Positions 17,326-27,702 are shown, counted from the stretch's first letter. The stretch is DNA of 64,000 nucleotides from Novosphingobium jiangmenense (GCF_015694345.1 NZ_JADQDC010000002.1:186001-250000); one strand, 5' to 3'. Translations and numbers: made by a program. The notes: generated from the sequence alone by a model not told the origin.

Positions 17326-19554
17326 TCAGTCCTGTTCGGCCATTGCAGTGGATGTGGAAAGAGGGTCGCGAGCAAAGCGCATGGTCACGCGCGTGCCGCC
17401 GCCGGGCTCGGGGGTGAAGGCCATTTCGCCGCCATGCTCCTCGACGATCTTGTGAACGATTGCGAGGCCGAGCCCGGTGCCCTTCTCCCGCGTCGTCATG
17501 TAGGGCTCGAGGATGCGCTCGCGCTCTGCGGGCAGGCCGATACCGTTGTCGGTGACGCTGACAGTGACCGTTTCATGATCCCCCGCCAGAGTCACTGCTA
17601 CGCGCCCGCGGTAGTCGACATCCTCCGCCTTGGCGCGCGTCTCGATCGCCTCCACCGCGTTCTTCAGCACGTTGGTCATCACCTGACCAAACTGATGGCG
17701 GTCGCACTGCAGCGGCATCGCCGCAGCATCGCAAGCGAAGCTGAAATCGATCGAGGTATGAGCGACTTCCTGGAGGAACAGCGATTGCCGCACCAGATCG
17801 CTCGCGTCTTCGGCACGGAATACCGGCTTTGGCAAACGGGCGAACGAGGAGAACTCGTCGACCATCTTCCGGAGATCGCCGACCTGCCGGATGATCGTGC
17901 TGGTCAGTTCCTCGAACAGTTCGGGGTCATTCTCGATCTGGCGGCCATAGCGACGGCGCAGACGCTCGGTCGCCAGCTGGATCGGAGTCAGCGGGTTCTT
18001 GATCTCGTGGGCAATGCGCCGGGCAACGTCTGACCATGCTGCGCGGCGCTGGTCCAGCAACTGGCGGGTAATGTCCTCGAAGGTGATGACATGGCCGTTG
18101 TTGTCTTCGGCCACACGGACGGCGAGTGTGCGCAGATCGCCGCCCACGGGGTACTGGATCACGTTGTTCGGCTGGCCGGATGCCACAAGTTGCGCGAACA
18201 GGGGCGAGACCTCGTCGAGCGAGCGGCCGATCGGGCTCGGCGCACCATCGGACAGGAGGACTCGCTGCGCCGAGGAGTTGATCAGCTGGACGGCGCCGTC
18301 GCGACCGATCGAGATGATCCCGGCGGTGATGGATTCGAGCACGGCCTCAATGAAGGCGCGGCGCACCTCAAGCTGAGCGTTTGCAGAAACCAGAGCCTGC
18401 GTCTGCCCTTCGAGCTGCTGGGTCATGCGGTTGAAGGCCCGCGCGAGAAGCCCGACCTCGTCCGTGCCGCTGTTCTGCGCAACGCGCATCGAGAAATTGC
18501 CGCTGCCAATTGTTCGTGCGGCAGAAACAAGTTCTGCCAGAGGCGCAACCTGGCGATCCGCAAAACGCAAGGCCGCCCAGACCGCTACGCCGACCAGAGC
18601 AAGGCTGACGCCAAACAGGGCAAGATTGAAGCGCAACTGCAGGGCGCGGGCCCTTGTCGTCAGCATATCGTAGGATTTGAGCACGGTTTGCGCCCGCTCC
18701 CATTGCTGAAGCGCAAGGGCATTCGAAGTCCGTGCCGCGAACAGATAGATGCCGCGCGTCTTGTCGATCGGCGTAACGGCCTCGATACGCTCGGCCGACG
18801 CGCGCACCACCACTGCCTCACCCGCATCGAGGCGTTTCAGGTCGGCCTGCGTGACGCGTTGCTGGCGATCGGTCTTTTCCGGATCGACGATTGCCGCAGT
18901 GCGCAGCGATCCATCGGGCGAACGTTCGAGAATCGCCGATTCGTTGAGCTGGCGGCTGAGGACCTGGAACGAATAGCCCTCGGCAAACTCGGTCGAAGTG
19001 ATCGGCGCCTGATCAAGGTAGTCGCGGATGTCACCGGCCATGGTGACCGTTTCGTTGCCGACGTCGCGCAGCTTGTCCTCGTAGTATCCCCGGGCCAACT
19101 TGTTGGCGTTCTCGAGCATTCCTCGCGAGTTGTCCGAGAACCAGAACTCCACGCCCGACTGGAACAGAAACGATGCAAAGATCACGACCAGCAGCGTCGG
19201 TATCGCGGCAATCAGCGAGAACAACCAGACGAGCCGCACATGCAGCCGACCGCTTGATCCAAGAACGCTCTTGGCCGCACGCCGGATAGCCAGTCGCCTG
19301 CCCCACAGGATCTGCAAGGCCATGGCAGGGACCAGCGTACCGATCAGCAAGCTGGACGTCAGCCGCGAAGGCAGGATCTGGCCCTCGCCGCTCGATCCCG
19401 TCACCGTGAGCCAGCTGACGGCAAGCATCAGCGCAAGCGTGGTTGACGCGGCAGCTTCGAGCAGGAAGAAAACGTTGGCTCGGCGCAGGCTGACCAGCAC
19501 CCGCCTGAACCACCGCGGCATCCGTCTTACCGTGACTCTATGCTCATGCATCAT
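17326..19554 (-). CDS. ntrY: nitrogen regulation sensor histidine kinase NtrY
   Basis: A 742-residue membrane kinase. N-terminal transmembrane helices (residues about 30-110) precede an extracytoplasmic region, another helix near 300-330, a HAMP segment (RFADRQVAPLAELVSAARTI) and a PAS region (LESITAGIISIGRDGAVQLIN). The HisKA box follows with the phospho-acceptor His in [20 protein letters not shown]. The HATPase_c domain has N (NVLKNAVEAI), G1 (VTDNGIGLP) and G2 (EKGTGLGLAIVHKI) boxes. It pairs with NtrX for nitrogen and redox-linked control. Two adjacent ATGs (19554, 19551) are possible starts. Confidence 0.95.
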   Translation of the reverse strand: MMHEHRVTVRRMPRWFRRVLVSLRRANVFFLLEAAASTTLALMLAVSWLTVTGSSGEGQILPSRLTSSLLIGTLVPAMALQILWGRRLAIRRAAKSVLGSSGRLHVRLVWLFSLIAAIPTLLVVIFASFLFQSGVEFWFSDNSRGMLENANKLARGYYEDKLRDVGNETVTMAGDIRDYLDQAPITSTEFAEGYSFQVLSRQLNESAILERSPDGSLRTAAIVDPEKTDRQQRVTQADLKRLDAGEAVVVRASAERIEAVTPIDKTRGIYLFAARTSNALALQQWERAQTVLKSYDMLTTRARALQLRFNLALFGVSLALVGVAVWAALRFADRQVAPLAELVSAARTIGSGNFSMRVAQNSGTDEVGLLARAFNRMTQQLEGQTQALVSANAQLEVRRAFIEAVLESITAGIISIGRDGAVQLINSSAQRVLLSDGAPSPIGRSLDEVSPLFAQLVASGQPNNVIQYPVGGDLRTLAVRVAEDNNGHVITFEDITRQLLDQRRAAWSDVARRIAHEIKNPLTPIQLATERLRRRYGRQIENDPELFEELTSTIIRQVGDLRKMVDEFSSFARLPKPVFRAEDASDLVRQSLFLQEVAHTSIDFSFACDAAAMPLQCDRHQFGQVMTNVLKNAVEAIETRAKAEDVDYRGRVAVTLAGDHETVTVSVTDNGIGLPAERERILEPYMTTREKGTGLGLAIVHKIVEEHGGEMAFTPEPGGGTRVTMRFARDPLSTSTAMAEQD

Positions 19555-19640
19555 CGTTGCATGGTCACAACACCACTGTTGCAGAAATGCAAGAGGAAAC
19601 CGACCAACGACTTGACGCCGGGGCCGGACGAACTGGCGCC

Positions 19641-21077
19641 TCAGTCCTTGGCCACGTAATCTTCCGCGTTGATGCCAAGATCGGAAAGCCGCTTGCGCAA
19701 GGTGTTGCGATTTATCCCGAGTATTTGCGCCGCCCGGAGCTGGTTGCCGCCCGTCTGTCCCAGCACGGAAATGAAAAGCGGGCGCTCGAATGCGGCCAAT
19801 GCGGAGTCATAGAGTTCGCCATGCGGCAGACTGTTGCAAGACAGCCAATGTTCGACGGCAGCCGCCAGATCACCGGCGACTGGCAACGACTGGCTGGTCT
19901 GTGCCACAGCGTGGCCGCCTTCGGTGTGCACCAGCAGCGGCTCAATCGCACTGACGTCGATCACCTCGTCACGCGCCAGAAGGGCCAGTCGATAGATGAA
20001 GTTGCGCAGTTCGCGTACATTCCCGCGCCAAGGCTGGCGGGAAAGCAGTTCGGCACCGGCCTGGGTCAGTTGCCGTCTCGGCAGGCCCTCGGCCGCAGCA
20101 TTCGCGAGGAAGTGGCGGGCGAGCGCCTCGATATCGTCGGCGCGCTCGCGCAAGGGCGGCAGTTCGATCGGCACGACCGCAAGCCGGTAATAGAGATCCT
20201 CGCGGAAGGTGCCGGCAGCGATCATCGGCAACAGATCGCGATTGGTCGCGGCAACGATACGGCAGTCGAGTGTGATCTCATCGCGCCCACCCACGCGCCG
20301 GATGCGGCCCGATTGCAGCGCGCGCAGCAGGCGCGTCTGGGCCTGCATCGGCATGTCACCAATTTCGTCGAGGAACAGCGTGCCACCGCTCGCCTGTTCA
20401 AACTTGCCGATCGACCGCGCGACGGCACCCGTGAACGCCCCCTTCTCGTGTCCGAACAGTTCGCTCTCGATCAGCTCGGCGGGAATGGCGGCTGTGTTGA
20501 CCGCCACGAAGGGACCGGCGCGGCGGTTGCCAAGCTGGTGGATTGCCTCGGCGACCAGTTCCTTGCCCGTGCCGGATTCGCCGAGGATCAACACAGTCAG
20601 GTCATTGCGCAGCACACGCGTGATCATGCGGTAGACCGCCTGCATCGCGGCACTGCGGCCCACCAGCGGCAGTCCTTGCGTGACGTCCTGCGGCACGTCG
20701 ATCTCCGCCGCCTCGGCCTTGCCGATCGCCTGGGTTACAGTGCGGACGAGTTCTTCCAGATCGAACGGCTTGGGGAAGTACTCGAACGCTCCGGTCTCGC
20801 TCGCGCGGACGGCGGTATCGAGCGTGTTCTGGGCCGACAGGATGATGATCGGCATTGTCGGGTGCGCATCGCGAACCGAACCCAGCGTCTCGATCCCGTC
20901 GCCATCGGTCAGCATCACGTCGGTCAGGAGCAGACGGTAGTCGGCTCCGGCGAGATGCCGGTCGCGACCGGCAACCGAATCGCAATGATCGACGTCGAAG
21001 CCTTCGGCCTCGAGCGCTGCGGTGATTACGAGGGCGATCGAGGCATCGTCCTCGACCAGAAGAACGCGCTTGGCCAT
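19641..21077 (-). CDS. ntrC: nitrogen regulation protein NR(I), NtrC
   Basis: A 478-residue sigma54 activator with receiver (phospho-Asp in LLLTDVMLTDGDG), AAA+ domain (Walker A GESGTGKELVAEAIHQLG, GAFTGA in GHEKGAFTGAVAR, Walker B GGTLFLDEIGDMP, arginine finger region FREDLYYRL) and Fis HTH (GNQLRAAQILGINRNTLRKRL). Unlike NtrX here, the GAFTGA loop is intact, so it should activate sigma54 promoters under nitrogen limitation. Its ATG overlaps the ntrB stop by one nt (TGATG), so NtrB and NtrC are translationally coupled. Confidence 0.97.
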   Translation of the reverse strand: MAKRVLLVEDDASIALVITAALEAEGFDVDHCDSVAGRDRHLAGADYRLLLTDVMLTDGDGIETLGSVRDAHPTMPIIILSAQNTLDTAVRASETGAFEYFPKPFDLEELVRTVTQAIGKAEAAEIDVPQDVTQGLPLVGRSAAMQAVYRMITRVLRNDLTVLILGESGTGKELVAEAIHQLGNRRAGPFVAVNTAAIPAELIESELFGHEKGAFTGAVARSIGKFEQASGGTLFLDEIGDMPMQAQTRLLRALQSGRIRRVGGRDEITLDCRIVAATNRDLLPMIAAGTFREDLYYRLAVVPIELPPLRERADDIEALARHFLANAAAEGLPRRQLTQAGAELLSRQPWRGNVRELRNFIYRLALLARDEVIDVSAIEPLLVHTEGGHAVAQTSQSLPVAGDLAAAVEHWLSCNSLPHGELYDSALAAFERPLFISVLGQTGGNQLRAAQILGINRNTLRKRLSDLGINAEDYVAKD

Positions 21078-22192
21078 CAGGGAACCGATCCGGCAACGGG
21101 GAGGTGAATGCGAAAGTGGGTAAGGCCATTGGCCTCGTCCCGATCATGCGTGATGCGGCCGTTCATCTCGCGCACCAGCTTCTGGACCAGCGCAAGGCCG
21201 AGCCCCTGTCCGCTCTTCTTGCCGGTGACGAACGGTTCGAAGATGTGATCACGCAGCTTGGGATCGATGCCCGGACCGTTGTCCGACACGCGCAGTTCGA
21301 TCGGCAGGCGCAGCGGCTTGCCGCCCGGACCGACATGCAGCTGGATACCGCTGGCAAAGCGCGTGCGCACCGAGATGCGCGGCTGCAACTGGTGTTGGCA
21401 CGCCTCGCGCGCGTTGCTCAGCAGGTTGAGCAATACCTGCACCAGCGAATCCGCATTGGCGGTGACCGGCGGCAGCGACGGATCGAACTCCTCCTCGATC
21501 ACCACCTTCGAGGGATGCCCGGCCACCAGCACCGCTTGCGCGCGCCGCACCGCCTCGTGCAGGTTGCACTCCTGCGCCGGCTCGGCACTCCTGCGAGAGA
21601 GCGACTGCATCTGGTCGATCAGCTTGGCGATACGGTCGACCTCGGCAGTGATCAGCCCGGTCATCGCCCGGTCCCGCTCGCTCAGCTTGCGGTCAAGCAG
21701 TTGGGCCGCGCCGCGTATGCCTGCCAGCGGGTTCTTGATCTCGTGCGCCAGAACTTCAGGCGCGCGCAGAGCCACGCCCTCGCCTCCGCCAGCCCCTCGC
21801 CCGTCGCCGGTCAGCGCCTCGACGCCCACGCCCTCGTGCAGCATCAGCAATTGCCAGCCTGGACAATGGGTTACCGGGCTGGTCATCACGTCGAAAGTGC
21901 GCACCGGCTGTCCCATGATCCGCACGCCCACGCCCCGCGCGAACAGGTTCGCTTCACCATCGGCGAGGCGGCCAAGGATCAGCGGCTCCTCGAATTCGAA
22001 CAGTTCTGCCACCGACCGTCCGACAAGTCGCCGATAGCTTTGCCCCATCAGTTGCTCCGCCGCCGGGTTGACCGAAGCAACGACAAGATCGGGGTCCAAC
22101 TGCAACAGTGCGAGTGGCAGGCTGGCGACGACGCGCTTGGGGTCGGGCTTCTGCCCGGGCTCAGTCCTGCGCCAGTCGGGCAGCAAACTCAT
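21077..22192 (-). CDS. ntrB: nitrogen regulation sensor kinase NR(II), NtrB
   Basis: A 371-residue soluble sensor kinase. A PAS domain (about 20-130, [20 protein letters not shown]) is followed by the HisKA box with His in [20 protein letters not shown]. The ATPase domain has NLLSNAREA (N box), [10 protein letters not shown] (G1) and [17 protein letters not shown] (G2). It phosphorylates or dephosphorylates NtrC according to PII signalling. The frame extends upstream, but MSLLPDWRR at ATG 22192 overlaps the dusB stop as ATGA, which fixes the start. Confidence 0.95.
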   Translation of the reverse strand: MSLLPDWRRTEPGQKPDPKRVVASLPLALLQLDPDLVVASVNPAAEQLMGQSYRRLVGRSVAELFEFEEPLILGRLADGEANLFARGVGVRIMGQPVRTFDVMTSPVTHCPGWQLLMLHEGVGVEALTGDGRGAGGGEGVALRAPEVLAHEIKNPLAGIRGAAQLLDRKLSERDRAMTGLITAEVDRIAKLIDQMQSLSRRSAEPAQECNLHEAVRRAQAVLVAGHPSKVVIEEEFDPSLPPVTANADSLVQVLLNLLSNAREACQHQLQPRISVRTRFASGIQLHVGPGGKPLRLPIELRVSDNGPGIDPKLRDHIFEPFVTGKKSGQGLGLALVQKLVREMNGRITHDRDEANGLTHFRIHLPVAGSVP

Positions 22193-23232
22193 GCCGCCGC
22201 GCGCTGCCCCGCTTGCGTCGAGAGGCTGTGCTCGATTGCGCGCTTGTAGAAGTCGGCCAGGCTGGCCAGCACGGCCTTCGGATCGTCGATGAAGTTCACC
22301 TTGTTGCGGAAGTCCGCCGAGCCGTGGAGGCCCTTGGTATACCAACCGATATGCTTGCGCGCCATGTTGACGCCGGTGACGGTCCCGTAGTGCTCCTGCA
22401 TCGCCTCATAGTGCTCTACGATCAGCGCGTACTGTTCCGGCAGCGTCGGATCGGCGAGCCGTTCGCCCGTTTCCAGCCAGTGCATGACCTGCCCCAGCAG
22501 CCAAGGCCGACCATACGATCCGCGCCCGATCATCACGCCGTCAGCGCCGCTCTGTTCGACAGCCGCCGCAACGTCCTCGATCCCGCAGATATCGCCGTTG
22601 ACGATGACCGGGATCGACACCGCGTCCTTGACGCTGCGCACGAAGCCCCAGTCCGCGTTGCCTTTGTACATCTGGTTGCGGGTGCGACCATGAACCGTGA
22701 TCATCTTCGCGCCGATGTCCTCGGCAATGCGCGCAAGCTCAGGCGCGTTCAGGCTGTCATGGCACCAGCCCATGCGCATCTTCACGGTAACCGGCACTTT
22801 CACCGCTTTGACCGTGGCCTCGATCAGCCGGGTGGCGAGCGGAATGTCGCGCATGAGGGCGGAGCCGGCATCGCCGTTCACCACCTTGCGCACCGGGCAG
22901 CCCATGTTGATGTCGATGATCGCCGCGCCCTGCTGCTCGACCAGCTTCGCCGCCTCGGCCATCTGTTCGGGATCACAGCCCACCAGCTGCATCGACACCG
23001 GCTCTTCCATCGGGTGCCACGCCGCCTTCTGGATCGACTGGCGCGTCTCGCGGATCGCAGCCGGACTGGCGATCATCTCGGTCACGTTGAGGCCCGAGCC
23101 GAAGCGACGCACGATCGTGCGGAACGGCAGGTCCGAAACTCCGGTCATCGGCGCAAGCACGACCGGGCAATCGACCGTGACGGGGCCGACCTGGATGGGC
23201 TTGAGCACGGGCGGAACGGGTACTGCGGACAT
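22189..23232 (-). CDS. dusB: tRNA-dihydrouridine synthase B (NifR3)
   Basis: A 347-residue FMN TIM-barrel reductase that makes dihydrouridine in tRNA. Signatures are [22 protein letters not shown], the catalytic Cys in [50 protein letters not shown] and [16 protein letters not shown]. It leads the classic nifR3-ntrB-ntrC-ntrY-ntrX operon of alphaproteobacteria. A 6-bp palindrome (CTGCCT/AGGCAG) lies 11 nt upstream of the start. Confidence 0.96.
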   Translation of the reverse strand: MSAVPVPPVLKPIQVGPVTVDCPVVLAPMTGVSDLPFRTIVRRFGSGLNVTEMIASPAAIRETRQSIQKAAWHPMEEPVSMQLVGCDPEQMAEAAKLVEQQGAAIIDINMGCPVRKVVNGDAGSALMRDIPLATRLIEATVKAVKVPVTVKMRMGWCHDSLNAPELARIAEDIGAKMITVHGRTRNQMYKGNADWGFVRSVKDAVSIPVIVNGDICGIEDVAAAVEQSGADGVMIGRGSYGRPWLLGQVMHWLETGERLADPTLPEQYALIVEHYEAMQEHYGTVTGVNMARKHIGWYTKGLHGSADFRNKVNFIDDPKAVLASLADFYKRAIEHSLSTQAGQRAAA

Positions 23233-23348
23233 GTCGGGACAATCTGCCTAAAAAACAGGCAGCGCTTAGTCGATTACGGGTGAAACGGCAAGCAGGATGC
23301 GTCTCGCCTGTTGCCCCCTGCCCCAAAGCGCTGGTAGAGGCGCGGCGA

Positions 23349-24509
23349 ATGAGCGATCCCCTTCCCTCCCGCACCGGACCGGTTGCCGCTATCGTCGTGG
23401 CGGCAGGCAAGGGTTCGCGTACCGGCGGCACAATTCCCAAGCAGTTCGTCACGTGGCGCGGCAAGCCGCTCGTGCGCCATTCAGTCGAGGCGCTCGTCCA
23501 AGCCGGGATTGCGCCGATCGTCGTCGCCATCCCTCAGGGCTTCGAGGCAGAGGCGGCGCAGGCCCTGGACGGTCTGGCCGGCATAAAGGCCACCCACGGT
23601 GGCACCACCCGGCAGGATTCCGTGCGCCTTGCCCTCGAAGCATTGGAAGCCGACGCCCCCACCCGTGTGCTGATCCACGATGCCGCGCGCCCGGTGCTTC
23701 CACAGACCGTGATCGCGGGCCTGCTCGACGCACTAGACCGTGGCCTCGCAGCAATCCCGGTCCTCCCGGTGGTCGACAGCATGATCCGCGGTGCCGACCA
23801 TGCGATGGCCGAAAAGGTCGTCCGCGAAGAGCTGTTCCGCGTCCAGACACCGCAGGCTTTCGATTATGCCGCCATCCTCGCCGCACACCGGGCGTGGACC
23901 GGCAAGCCCGATGCAGGGGACGACGCCCAGGTCGCCGTTGCTGCCGGCATTACGGTTCTGCTTGCCGACGGCGATGAAGCCCTGCGCAAGATCACCTTCG
24001 CCGCAGATCTCGAGGAACAGGACATGACCCGCATTCCCCGCACCGGCATGGGATTTGACGTACACCGCCTCGTCGAGGGCGAAGAACTCTGGCTGTGCGG
24101 CGTGAAGATCGCGCACAGCAAGGGCCTCTCGGGCCACTCCGATGCCGACGTTGCGATCCACGCGCTGGTCGACGCGCTGCTCGGCGCGATCGCCATGGGC
24201 GACATCGGCGATCACTTCCCGCCATCCGATCCGCAGTGGAAGGGCGCCTCGTCCGACCGCTTCCTCGCCCACGCCGCGCACCTTGTGCGAGAGGCGGGGT
24301 ACGAAATCGGCAACGTGGATGTCACGATAATCTGCGAAGCGCCGAAGATCGGTCCGCATAAAAGCACCATGCGAGAAGCGCTTGCCCGGATTCTCGGGAT
24401 TGACTCAAATGCCGTCTCGGTCAAGGCGACGACAACGGAACGCCTCGGCCTGACCGGTCGGGGCGAAGGTATCGCGGCGCAGGCAGTGGCGACGGTCGTC
24501 CCCCGCTGA
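23349..24509 (+). CDS. ispDF: bifunctional IspD/IspF of the MEP isoprenoid pathway
   Basis: A 386-residue fusion. Residues 1 to about 225 are IspD (2-C-methyl-D-erythritol 4-phosphate cytidylyltransferase), with VVAAGKGSRTGGTIPKQF and HDAARPVLPQTVI. Residues about 226-386 are IspF (2,4-cyclodiphosphate synthase), with metal-binding GFDVHRLVEG, GHSDADVAIHALVDALLGA, DIGDHFPPSD and the C-terminal TTTERLGLTGRGEGIAAQA. Fusion of these two is common in alphaproteobacteria. The frame is open to 23280, but ATG 23349 precedes the IspD fold directly. Confidence 0.96.
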   Translation: MSDPLPSRTGPVAAIVVAAGKGSRTGGTIPKQFVTWRGKPLVRHSVEALVQAGIAPIVVAIPQGFEAEAAQALDGLAGIKATHGGTTRQDSVRLALEALEADAPTRVLIHDAARPVLPQTVIAGLLDALDRGLAAIPVLPVVDSMIRGADHAMAEKVVREELFRVQTPQAFDYAAILAAHRAWTGKPDAGDDAQVAVAAGITVLLADGDEALRKITFAADLEEQDMTRIPRTGMGFDVHRLVEGEELWLCGVKIAHSKGLSGHSDADVAIHALVDALLGAIAMGDIGDHFPPSDPQWKGASSDRFLAHAAHLVREAGYEIGNVDVTIICEAPKIGPHKSTMREALARILGIDSNAVSVKATTTERLGLTGRGEGIAAQAVATVVPR

Positions 24510-24529
24510 TCCGCAGGAGCAAAGACGTT

Positions 24530-25081
24530 ATGGTCTCTTCCCGTATCCTTTTCGGCGCCCTTGCCGGTGCAGCGCTCATGCAGGCCCAGATGGCGCAGGC
24601 GGCAACCGCCGCCGCCCCCTGCCTCAACGAGGACGAAGTCACCGCGCTGGTCGGCTATGCCCTGCCATCGGTGATCGACGGCACGATGAAGGGCTGCAAG
24701 CCGCACCTTTCCTCCAACGGCTATTTCGCCACGCGCGGCAGCGAGTTCCTGGGCCGATATGCCGCGCGCAAGGACCAGAACTGGCCGCTCGCCAAGTCCG
24801 CGTTCCTCAAGCTTGGTAGCTCAAAGGACGCCAAGATGGCGGACATGATGAAGAACCTGCCCGACAATGCCGTGCAGCCCTTCGTCGAAGCCATGGTCAG
24901 CGAAATGGTCAGCGGCGAGATCAAGCCAGACCAGTGCACGGCGATCGAACGCGGCGTGCGCCTGCTCTCGCCCTTGCCGCCGGAAAACACGGCCGAGCTG
25001 GTAACCTTCATCCTCGTCCTGGCCGACAAGCCAAAACCCGGGAAAACCTCGTCCTTCCCGATCTGCAAGCCCGCAGCCTGA
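24530..25081 (+). CDS. secreted hypothetical protein
   Basis: A 183-residue protein with a signal peptide (SSRILFGALAGAALMQAQMAQA, cleavage near AQA-AT). The mature part is helical with Cys residues in PCLNEDEV, MKGCKPHL, PDQCTAIERG and the C-terminal SFPICKPAA, which could form two disulfides in the periplasm. No enzyme motif is visible. It lies 20 nt after ispDF and 3 nt before the cinA-type gene, so it is probably co-transcribed. I recognise no characterised family. Confidence 0.8.
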   Translation: MVSSRILFGALAGAALMQAQMAQAATAAAPCLNEDEVTALVGYALPSVIDGTMKGCKPHLSSNGYFATRGSEFLGRYAARKDQNWPLAKSAFLKLGSSKDAKMADMMKNLPDNAVQPFVEAMVSEMVSGEIKPDQCTAIERGVRLLSPLPPENTAELVTFILVLADKPKPGKTSSFPICKPAA

Positions 25082-25084
25082 ACG

Positions 25085-25594
25085 ATGCCCATGAATAGCC
25101 TGCTTCCCGCCGAGATCGGCGACCTCGCGCGCCGCGTCATTGCCGAGAATGCCGCGCTCGGCCGCAAGGTGGCTGTGGCCGAAAGCTGCACCGGCGGCCT
25201 CGTCGCTGCTGCACTGACAGAAGTTGCCGGCAGCTCCGCTGTGCTGGACCGTGGTTTCGTAACCTATTCGAACGAAGCCAAGAACCAGCTCCTCGGTGTT
25301 TCCGAAGACCTGATCGATACCTTCGGCGCAGTTTCGATAGCTGTGGCCTGGTCGATGGCGCAGGGCGCGTTGAAAAAGTCAGGCGCGGACGTTGCTGTCG
25401 CCATCACCGGCGTTGCCGGACCGGACGGCGGCTCCGAGCAGAAGCCGGTTGGCACTGTCGTCTTTGCATGCGCCAAGCGTGGCGAAGACCCGGAAGCGAC
25501 CAACGCCGAACTCAAGCTGTTCGACAGCGCCAGTACCCGCGCCGAAGTGCGCTTTCAGGCGACGCTGACCGCGCTGGAACTCTTGCTGCCGTAA
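25085..25594 (+). CDS. CinA-type nicotinamide-nucleotide amidohydrolase
   Basis: A 169-residue stand-alone C-terminal CinA domain (PncC activity: NMN deamidation in the bacterial pyridine nucleotide cycle). It has VAESCTGGLVAAALTEVAGSS, the strand GFVTYSNEAKNQLLGV, VAVAITGVAGPDGGSEQKPVGTV and a C-terminal helix. The N-terminal COG1058 domain of full CinA is absent. Its 3' end overlaps the convergent START-protein gene by 40 nt. Confidence 0.93.
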   Translation: MPMNSLLPAEIGDLARRVIAENAALGRKVAVAESCTGGLVAAALTEVAGSSAVLDRGFVTYSNEAKNQLLGVSEDLIDTFGAVSIAVAWSMAQGALKKSGADVAVAITGVAGPDGGSEQKPVGTVVFACAKRGEDPEATNAELKLFDSASTRAEVRFQATLTALELLLP

Positions 25595-26016
25595 AGCGCT
25601 TCGGCGCGCTTCTCGAACGCGGCGACCATCTTGCGGAACGCCGCGTCGAGATACTGCCCGGCGAGCTTCTCGAAGATCGCGCTGCGGAAAGTGAAATCGA
25701 CGCAGAAGTCGATCACGCAACCGCCGTCTGGACCATCGCGGAAGGTCCAGTCATTCTCGAGCCGCTTGAGCGGGCCATCGATGTACTCGACCTTGATCGA
25801 GTGCGGTCGCTCCTTGTGAACTCGCGAGGTGAACTTCTCGCGCAAGGCACTGAACCCCACCAACATATCGGCGATCATCTCGCTCTCGCTGTCTGACTTG
25901 ATCCGGGTCGCGACCACCCAGGGCAGGAACTCCGCATAACGGCGCACGTCCGCTACCAGGTCGAACATCTGTTCGGCCGACCATTGCAGGGTGCGGGTTT
26001 CGGTTATGCGGGGCAA
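25555..26016 (-). CDS. COQ10/RatA-type START-domain protein
   Basis: A 153-residue polyketide cyclase/START-like protein. The pattern TETRTLQWSAEQMFDLVADVRRYAEFLPWVVATR, then VGFSALREKFTSRVH, EYIDGPLKRLENDWTF and a C-terminal helix matches the family of yeast Coq10 and bacterial RatA. Members bind ubiquinone or related lipids; the E. coli homologue RatA was described as affecting ribosome subunit association. The start is inferred as TTG 26016, two nt after the lipA stop; the frame upstream lies inside lipA. Co-transcription with lipA is likely and is seen in other alphaproteobacteria. Confidence 0.87.
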   Translation of the reverse strand: MPRITETRTLQWSAEQMFDLVADVRRYAEFLPWVVATRIKSDSESEMIADMLVGFSALREKFTSRVHKERPHSIKVEYIDGPLKRLENDWTFRDGPDGGCVIDFCVDFTFRSAIFEKLAGQYLDAAFRKMVAAFEKRAEALYGSKSSSAVSVA

Positions 26017-26017
26017 G

Positions 26018-26962
26018 TCAGGCCTGCGAGCCGACCTTGGCCGCAGCCTTCGCCAGCTGGGCATCGCGAGCGGCGCGCATCTGCCGGAAGTCATCGCCAG
26101 CGTGATAGCTCGAGCGGGTCAGCGGGCTCGCCGCGACCTGCAGGAAGCCCTTGGCGCGCGCAATCGAACCATAGGCCTCGAACGCCTTGGGGGTCACGAA
26201 ATCGATCACCTTGGCATGCTTCGGCGTCGGCTGGAGGTACTGGCCCATGGTCAGGAAGTCGATCTGCGCCGAACGCATGTCATCCATCACCTGATGGACC
26301 TCAAGCCGCTCTTCGCCGAGGCCGAGCATGATGCCCGACTTGGTGAAGATGCGCGGATCGTGGCGCTTGACCTGCTCCAGCAGCCGCAGCGAAGCATAGT
26401 AGCGCGCACCGGGGCGAATGGTCGGGTAGAGGCGCGGGACCGTTTCGAGGTTGTGGTTGTAGACGTCCGGCCCTGCCTCGACGATCGATTCGACTGCGGC
26501 TTCCATCTTGTTGCGGAAGTCGGGCGTCAGGATTTCGATCGTGGTGTTGGGCGTCAGCTCGCGCAGAGCCTTGATGACCTTGACGAAATGACCGGCGCCG
26601 CCATCGGGCAGGTCGTCTCGGTCGACCGAGGTGATGACGATGTGTTCAAGCCCCATCTTCGCCGCAGCCGTCGCCACGTTCATCGGCTCCAGCTGATCCA
26701 CTGCGCGAGGCATCCCGGTCTTCACGTTGCAGAATGCGCAGGCGCGGGTGCAGACTTCGCCCAAAATCATCACCGTGGCGTGCTTCTTGGTCCAGCATTC
26801 GCCGATGTTCGGACAGGCGGCTTCTTCACACACCGTGTTCAGGCCAAGTTCGCGCATCAGGGCGCGAGTCTCGCCATAGCCCTTGCTGGTCGGGGCCTTG
26901 ACGCGGATCCAGTCGGGCTTGCGCTGACGTTCGGGGCGGAGGTTCTGGGCCGGTTCGGTCAT
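26018..26962 (-). CDS. lipA: lipoyl synthase
   Basis: A 314-residue radical SAM enzyme inserting two sulfurs into octanoyl-ACP/E2 to make lipoyl groups, as needed by PdhC in this window. It has the auxiliary cluster motif [12 protein letters not shown] and the radical SAM motif [10 protein letters not shown], followed by [14 protein letters not shown] and [16 protein letters not shown]. The start is ATG 26962 ([11 protein letters not shown]); an upstream in-frame ATG at 27004 lies in the divergent promoter space and is not favoured. Confidence 0.96.
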   Translation of the reverse strand: MTEPAQNLRPERQRKPDWIRVKAPTSKGYGETRALMRELGLNTVCEEAACPNIGECWTKKHATVMILGEVCTRACAFCNVKTGMPRAVDQLEPMNVATAAAKMGLEHIVITSVDRDDLPDGGAGHFVKVIKALRELTPNTTIEILTPDFRNKMEAAVESIVEAGPDVYNHNLETVPRLYPTIRPGARYYASLRLLEQVKRHDPRIFTKSGIMLGLGEERLEVHQVMDDMRSAQIDFLTMGQYLQPTPKHAKVIDFVTPKAFEAYGSIARAKGFLQVAASPLTRSSYHAGDDFRQMRAARDAQLAKAAAKVGSQA

Positions 26963-27007
26963 GGCGCCCAGATAAGCCGTTACGCCGGCACTTGAAAGAC
27001 CCAATCT

Positions 27008-27679
27008 ATGCGGTCATTAGCGCAGGCCATGACCCAGGCTTCTCCCGAACTCGACCGCCTCATCGCAGGCTACCGCCGCTTCCGCGAAAGCGGCTGGACC
27101 CCGAAGCTGGAGCGCTGGCGCGAACTGCGCGAGGGGCAGGAGCCGCAGGTGATGATCATCGCCTGCTCCGACAGCCGAGTCGATCCGGCGCAGATCTTCG
27201 ATGTCGATCCCGGCGAGATCTTCGTCGTCCGCAACGTCGCGGCGATGGTCCCCCCCTTCGAGACCAACCCCGGCCATCACGGCGTTTCTGCAGCGCTCGA
27301 ATTCGCAGTCCAGGTGCTCAAGGTCAAGGAAGTGGTGGTCATGGGCCACGGCATGTGCGGCGGTTGCAAGGCCGCGCTTACGCAGAGCCTGAAGGGTACC
27401 GAGCCCGGCGAAGGCGGCTTCGTCGCCGACTGGATCGCCCTGCTTGACGATGCCCGCGAGGATGTCGTTGCCCACCATGGCACCGAAGGACGCGATGCGG
27501 AGCGCGCGATGGAGCAGGCGGGGGTCAAGGCCAGCCTCGCCAACCTGCGCACTTTTCCCTGCATCCGTCGCAAGGAAGCCACCGGCGAGGTCAGGCTGCG
27601 CGGCGCCTTCTTCGCGATCTCCGATGGCGTGCTGCACGTGCTCGACGAGGAGACCGGAGAGTTCGGTCCGGTCAGCTGA
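27008..27679 (+). CDS. beta-class carbonic anhydrase
   Basis: A 223-residue zinc enzyme interconverting CO2 and bicarbonate. Zinc ligands and the Asp-Arg dyad are in [15 protein letters not shown]; the His and second Cys are in [29 protein letters not shown] is a further family strand. ATG 27008 gives the longest product; ATG 27029 ([11 protein letters not shown]) is an equally good start, and neither has a strong ribosome site. It diverges from lipA. The call of beta class is firm; the symbol is left open. Confidence 0.94.
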   Translation: MRSLAQAMTQASPELDRLIAGYRRFRESGWTPKLERWRELREGQEPQVMIIACSDSRVDPAQIFDVDPGEIFVVRNVAAMVPPFETNPGHHGVSAALEFAVQVLKVKEVVVMGHGMCGGCKAALTQSLKGTEPGEGGFVADWIALLDDAREDVVAHHGTEGRDAERAMEQAGVKASLANLRTFPCIRRKEATGEVRLRGAFFAISDGVLHVLDEETGEFGPVS

Positions 27680-27702
27680 CCTGCACCACCCGGCCAAAGC
27701 AA

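Noticed and set aside
23244..23262. CTGCCT/AGGCAG palindrome before dusB as an operator
   Set aside because: It is a short inverted repeat with no match to a known NtrC or other regulator site; kept only as a note with dusB.
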